From Mycobacterium persicum (lineage in GTDB: Bacteria; Actinomycetota; Actinomycetes; Mycobacteriales; Mycobacteriaceae), in contig NZ_MVIF01000025.1 of assembly GCF_002086675.1 (NCBI RefSeq), positions 1-60,894 of the forward strand: DNA of 60,894 nt, written 5' to 3'. The notes under the pieces were generated by a model. It did not search any database, was not told where the DNA came from, and saw only the letters and a program-made list of their open reading frames with translations. A program made the translations under genes and the position numbers. Below are positions 54,906 through 60,894 of the stretch, one piece after another; within the stretch, counting starts at the first letter, position 1; each line of letters starts with the position of its first letter.

Positions 54906-55005
54906 CGGGCCCGCCTCGTCGCAGGCGCCGAACGTAACGCCACTGCGAAAAAATGAGCCAAATTTCGCCGTGACGTCACGCTCGCGGGAAGGATTTGGCC
55001 GGCCA

Positions 55006-57258
<2,253 letters not shown>

Positions 57259-57263
57259 CGTGG

Positions 57264-59129
57264 CTACGCTCCCAACCGGGTGAGCAAGTTCGACAAAGCT
57301 TCCAGCGCATTGATTTTCGCGGTAAGGAACTCATCGGGCCGATGAGTCGCCGGGTCCCCCAGCGCCGTTTCGGGGCCGGCCAGGCAGACGCGCTCTATGC
57401 CGGCGTTCCTCGCGGCCTGGGTCACGTCGACGGCCTCGTCTCGGTAGCGCCTGTCGGTACCGCAGATCACCGCCACTGTCGGCGACCCCCACTCCGCCAC
57501 AACCTTTGCCACACCGGCCGCGTCGACTGTTCCGGGGTTGAGCGCCTCGATGCCGCCGGAGGCCAACAGGTTCGCCGCGAACGTCGTCCGGATGTTGTGC
57601 TCGGCCAGCGGACCCAACGGCAGCAACAGCGCTCGCGGTCGTGACCCGGTGCGGGCCAAGAAGCTATCCGAGCGATCGCGCAATGCTTCGAACCCGGCGG
57701 CATAGCGCACCACGGTTCCGCCGTTGCCCCGCGAATCACCTTGTAGCAGCGGGGGTTCCTCGAGATTCGCAAATTCGTTGACGCCGGTGATCGCGAGACG
57801 GCGATGCGCAATGTCGTCGGTGCGGCGGGCCGCAAGCTCGGCGATCCGGCCGGCGAGATAGTCGTGGGCGGCGACGAAACCGCCGTGCGCCTCGATGGAT
57901 TGGAAATGTCGCCAAGCCTGCTGTGCCAGTTCCTCGGTGAGATCCTCGACGAACCACGACCCCCCGGCCGGATCCAGCACCCGGCCCACGTGTGATTCCT
58001 CCAGCAGCAATAGCTGAGTATTGCGGGCGATGCGGCGCGCGAAGCTGTTCGGGGTGCCGGGAAAGCCGCCGGGAATCGCCACATCGAACGGATACACCAG
58101 CACCGTGTCGGCGCCGCCGACACCCGCGCCGAAGGCTGCCAGGGTGCAACGCAGCATGTTCACCCACGGGTCTCGCTGGGTCATCATCGGCAGCGACGTC
58201 TCCGCGTGCACCCTGACCGCGCCGCCGTCCGGGTCCCCGGCGACCTCGGCGACGCGGGCCCACAACTGGCGGGCGGCCCGCATCTTGGCCAGCGTCATGA
58301 ACTGGTCGTCGTCGGCGGCCAGCCGCAGGCTGATCTGCCGCAATGCCTCGCCGACCGGAATCCCGGATTCGGTGAGCAGCCGGAGATAGGCCACCCCCGC
58401 GGCGACGGTGGCGGCCAGTTCCCAGGCCGCGGTCGCGCCCAGGTTGTGAAAGGCAGGCCCGTCGACGGTGATGGCTCGCATACCCCGGTCACCCGCGACC
58501 CGCGCGGCGACCGCGACGATGTCCTCGACAGTCGGTACGGAACGGTCACTGAAAGAGGCTGTCAGCGGGTCGCCGCCCAGGTCGATCGACACGGTGGCGC
58601 GCTGGTCGGGCTCGAGTTCGGCCACCAGCGCGAGCATGGCATCGCAGGCCGCCGGGTAGTCGGCGCCGGCATCGAGGATGACCGGTGCCAGGTTCAGGTA
58701 AACACCGGCGAATAGCCGCTCGAGCTTGTCCGGTGCCACACCACCAGTACCCACCTTGATCAGCAGCGCGCTCACACCCTCGCCGAGTGCGGCCAGCACC
58801 GCCGCGTTGGCGTCTTCGGTGTCCGGGGCGTGCGCGTCCGGAAACGTCTCGGCGACCTTCCAGCCGGAATTGACGTCGCGCAGCACGTCGCTGCCGCGCA
58901 CATAGGGCCATCGGCCGGGCAGGGAGGGCTCCGGCAGCTCGTCGAAAGCGGTGTAAAGCGCCCGAATGGCGAACCCGTCATAGGTCGGGGTGTCCAGCAA
59001 ATGCTCGGGGTGGTCCCCGAGTTCTGTCGGGTCACGGCGAGTGGTCTTGGACAGCACACCGGAGACCGCAGTGCGCCAACGCTCGCGAACCTGTTCTAGG
59101 CCGGCGAGCCCGGGTACATCAATGGACAC
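57264..59129 (-). CDS. mutA: Methylmalonyl-CoA mutase small subunit
   Basis: A 621-residue non-catalytic partner of MutB. It shares the barrel fold ([89 protein letters not shown]), but the C-terminal domain lacks the cobalt-binding DXHXXG motif, as usual for small subunits. GTG 59129 lies six bases after AGGAG. It is the first gene of the mutA-mutB-meaB operon, transcribed away from the TVP38-family gene. Confidence 0.96.
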   Translation of the reverse strand: MSIDVPGLAGLEQVRERWRTAVSGVLSKTTRRDPTELGDHPEHLLDTPTYDGFAIRALYTAFDELPEPSLPGRWPYVRGSDVLRDVNSGWKVAETFPDAHAPDTEDANAAVLAALGEGVSALLIKVGTGGVAPDKLERLFAGVYLNLAPVILDAGADYPAACDAMLALVAELEPDQRATVSIDLGGDPLTASFSDRSVPTVEDIVAVAARVAGDRGMRAITVDGPAFHNLGATAAWELAATVAAGVAYLRLLTESGIPVGEALRQISLRLAADDDQFMTLAKMRAARQLWARVAEVAGDPDGGAVRVHAETSLPMMTQRDPWVNMLRCTLAAFGAGVGGADTVLVYPFDVAIPGGFPGTPNSFARRIARNTQLLLLEESHVGRVLDPAGGSWFVEDLTEELAQQAWRHFQSIEAHGGFVAAHDYLAGRIAELAARRTDDIAHRRLAITGVNEFANLEEPPLLQGDSRGNGGTVVRYAAGFEALRDRSDSFLARTGSRPRALLLPLGPLAEHNIRTTFAANLLASGGIEALNPGTVDAAGVAKVVAEWGSPTVAVICGTDRRYRDEAVDVTQAARNAGIERVCLAGPETALGDPATHRPDEFLTAKINALEALSNLLTRLGA

Positions 59130-59306
59130 CGACTGCTCCTATTTATGCAGCAACTGACAACTTTGTTTCTGGTTGCTTCAGGACCGCCACTAACTAACAA
59201 GGCTAATTGATTGCGGCCGCCGCATAGGTGTCAAGGTCTGGCGACCGAGGCCGGAGCGTGACAAGAAACGCCAGCCAGGGGAAACGAGATATTCATGTTG
59301 ACCCCG

Positions 59307-59312
59307 TACGCT
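59307..59312 (+). promoter_or_regulatory. -10 box of leaderless TVP38-family gene
   Basis: TACGCT ends eight bases before the in-frame GTG at 59321, the spacing expected for a leaderless mycobacterial mRNA. No clear -35 box is seen. Confidence 0.45.
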
Positions 59313-59320
59313 TGGACAGC

Positions 59321-60088
59321 GTGACGGCTGCCGCCATGTGCAAAACCACCGATACGGTGCGCGGTATAGCGATCGCGCTCGGTGCGGCTGCACGCCAGGT
59401 GTCGTTAACGCGGATGGTGGGCACCGTGGTGGGAATCACAACATTGGTTGCGGTGGCGCTACTGGTTCCGCTCCCCACAGCGGTGCAGATGCGGGACTGG
59501 GCAGCATCGGTAGGCCCGTGGTTCCCGCTGGCGTTTCTGCTGGTGCACATCGTCGTCACGGTGCCGCCATTCCCGCGCACCGCATTCACAGTGGCCGCCG
59601 GCCTGTTATTCGGGCCGGCGTGGGGCATATTGATCGCGATCACCGCCAGCACAGCCAGCGCGGTCATCTCGATGCTGCTGGTGCGCGCGGCCGGATGGCG
59701 GCTCAACCGCCTGGTGCGCCACCGGGCGGTCGACCGGCTCGACGCGCGGCTGCGGGAGCGGGGCTGGCTGGCGATATTGTCGTTGCGGTTGATTCCGGCG
59801 GTACCGTTCGCGGCGCTGAACTACGGCGCCGGCGCATCGGCCGTGCGGGTGGGGCCGTACACGCTGTCCACGCTCGCCGGTCTACTCCCCGGCACTGCCG
59901 CGGTGGTGATTTTGGGCAATGCGCTCGCCGGGGACGGCAACCCGCTGGTGGTCCTGGTGTCGGTGTGCACGGCGGCGCTGGGCATGGCCGGGCTGATCTT
60001 CGAGGTACGCCACTATCGGCGCCAGCACTGCCGCGGCGTACCCCGCTACGACGACGAGCCCATACGCGAGCCGGCCGTCGCCCGCTGA
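59321..60088 (+). CDS. TVP38/TMEM64 (DedA-like) membrane protein (Rv1491c-like)
   Basis: A 255-residue membrane protein of the VTT/DedA superfamily. It has a first helix TVVGITTLVAVALLVPLPTA, then WFPLAFLLVHIVVTVPPFPRTAFTVAAGLLFGPAWGILIAITASTASAVISMLLVRAAGW, the family core with the PRTAFTVAAGLLFG re-entrant motif, and LSLRLIPAVPFAALNYGAGASAVRVGPY, the second half-motif. These proteins act in lipid scrambling or proton-coupled transport. GTG 59321 is chosen because of the -10 box eight bases upstream; ATG 59336 is the alternative. Position next to mutA agrees with Rv1491c. Confidence 0.9.
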   Translation: MTAAAMCKTTDTVRGIAIALGAAARQVSLTRMVGTVVGITTLVAVALLVPLPTAVQMRDWAASVGPWFPLAFLLVHIVVTVPPFPRTAFTVAAGLLFGPAWGILIAITASTASAVISMLLVRAAGWRLNRLVRHRAVDRLDARLRERGWLAILSLRLIPAVPFAALNYGAGASAVRVGPYTLSTLAGLLPGTAAVVILGNALAGDGNPLVVLVSVCTAALGMAGLIFEVRHYRRQHCRGVPRYDDEPIREPAVAR

Positions 60089-60231
60089 ACCGGCGACTGC
60101 ATCAGAGCGTTCCGAACGCGCTGTAACCAGCGCATTTCATACCTGGATCACCTTCTCCGAATACCCGCGCCCCAACATTGGTGGCGTCAACAAGACGGTC
60201 CTCGACTGTGTCAGCGCTGAGGTAGCTCCGG

Positions 60232-60894
60232 ATGTCATTGGTGATCACATCACCGGAAATGCTGGCGACGGCCAGCGCGCAGCTGGTGAGAATCGGTTCA
60301 GCCATTAGCGAGGCCAACGCGGCGGCCGCACCACCGATAACGGCAGTGCTGGCCGCGGGCGCCGATGAGGTGTCGGCGGCGATCGCAGCGATGTTTACCG
60401 CGCACGGTCAGGCATATCAAGTAATCAGCGCTCAAGCGCAGGCATTTCACGACCAGTTTGTGCAGACCATGGCTGCCACTGCGGCCGCCTACGCGAACAC
60501 CGAAGCTGCAAATGTCGCGCAGACCCTCCTGAACGTGGTGAACGCGCCCTCGGAAGCCCTCACGGGGCGCGTATTGATTGGCAACGGCGTCGACGGAACC
60601 TCGCCAGGCCAGTCCGGCGGGAACGGCGGGTGGCTGTGGGGCAACGGGGGCGACGGGGCGCCGGGTGCCCCGGGCCAAGCGGGAGGTCGCGGCGGCGATG
60701 CCGGACTGTTCGGCAACGGAGGAAACGGCGGGGCCGGAGGGGCGGGGCGTAACGGAGGATCCGGCGGCGCGGGCGGAACAGGCGGCTTGATCGCCGGCAA
60801 TGGCGGTCATGGCGGAGCCGGCGGAGCCGGAGTCAACGGCGGAAACGGCGGTCAAGGCGGCAATGGCGGCGCCGCCGCCGGACTGTTCGGCCAC
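60232..60894 (+). CDS. PE_PGRS protein, C-terminus beyond window
   Basis: ATG 60232 follows GAGGTAG by six bases and opens a frame of 221 residues to the window edge. Residues 1-95 are a PE domain ([70 protein letters not shown]): two helices with the conserved PE and a YXXXD/E-like region used by ESX type VII export. From about residue 120 the Gly-Gly-Asn/Ala PGRS repeats begin ([17 protein letters not shown]...). The neighbouring gene in M. tuberculosis is not PE_PGRS, so this is a local insertion. Role unknown; cell-surface location is expected. Confidence 0.93.
   Translation, partial: MSLVITSPEMLATASAQLVRIGSAISEANAAAAPPITAVLAAGADEVSAAIAAMFTAHGQAYQVISAQAQAFHDQFVQTMAATAAAYANTEAANVAQTLLNVVNAPSEALTGRVLIGNGVDGTSPGQSGGNGGWLWGNGGDGAPGAPGQAGGRGGDAGLFGNGGNGGAGGAGRNGGSGGAGGTGGLIAGNGGHGGAGGAGVNGGNGGQGGNGGAAAGLFGH

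Noticed and set aside
60650..60894. GGCGGA-type repeats as an intergenic satellite
   Set aside because: They are the PGRS part of an open PE_PGRS frame that starts with a good ribosome site.

Overview
The window is high-GC DNA from a slow-growing mycobacterium. Evidence: paired type I Pks5-like polyketide synthases with PapA, MmpL and FAAL partners, a C-terminally open PE_PGRS gene, TANNNT -10 boxes with leaderless starts, and flanks collinear with the M. tuberculosis block Rv1491c-Rv1498A on the right and Rv1531-Rv1535 on the left. Between these flanks lies a lipooligosaccharide (LOS) locus, a variable region in mycobacteria. The deoxysugar operon matches what would be needed for N-acylkansosamine, the branched amino sugar of M. 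kansasii and M. gastri LOS. My best guess is therefore a member of the M. kansasii group; this is inference from gene content, not a sequence match.

Layout. 1-1.6 kb: two family 2 glycosyltransferases, the first cut by the window edge. 2.1-2.9 kb: a promoter, an M-box (ykoK) magnesium riboswitch, a 26-codon upstream ORF and a Rv1535-like gene. 2.9-5.9 kb: TetR regulator, nitropropane-dioxygenase-like flavoenzyme, hotdog thioesterase and AhpD/CMD-family protein, with a palindrome shared by two back-to-back leaderless promoters. 6.5-27.1 kb: LOS acyl-chain and export module (pks5, papA4, mmpL12, a FAAL-type fadD, second pks5). 27.2-36 kb: a methyltransferase, then eight minus-strand genes chained by start/stop overlaps: rfbF, rfbG, 3,5-epimerase, sugar C-methyltransferase, PLP 4-aminotransferase, ATP-grasp ligase, a phosphatase-like/SDR fusion and a TylF-type O-methyltransferase. 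36.2-52.2 kb: glycan assembly genes (DPM1-like, family 2 and GT-C glycosyltransferases, two GtrA-like proteins, two paralogous large membrane proteins, a methyltransferase-glycosyltransferase fusion, a nucleotide-sugar dehydrogenase/SDR pair, a lipoprotein). 52.3-60.9 kb: conserved flank with dodecin, lipL, meaB, mutB, mutA, a TVP38-family protein and the start of a PE_PGRS gene.

How it works together (inference on known LOS biology): the FAAL activates a fatty acid, one or both Pks5 enzymes extend it to a methyl-branched chain, PapA4 places it on the trehalose core, soluble and membrane glycosyltransferases lengthen the glycan, the rfb-type operon supplies the terminal amino sugar, and MmpL12 exports the lipid. 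The observations most worth testing are the complete candidate kansosamine pathway, the phosphatase-like/SDR fusion with the adjacent ATP-grasp ligase, the promoter/leader module shared by mmpL12 and the second pks5, and the M-box plus upstream ORF.
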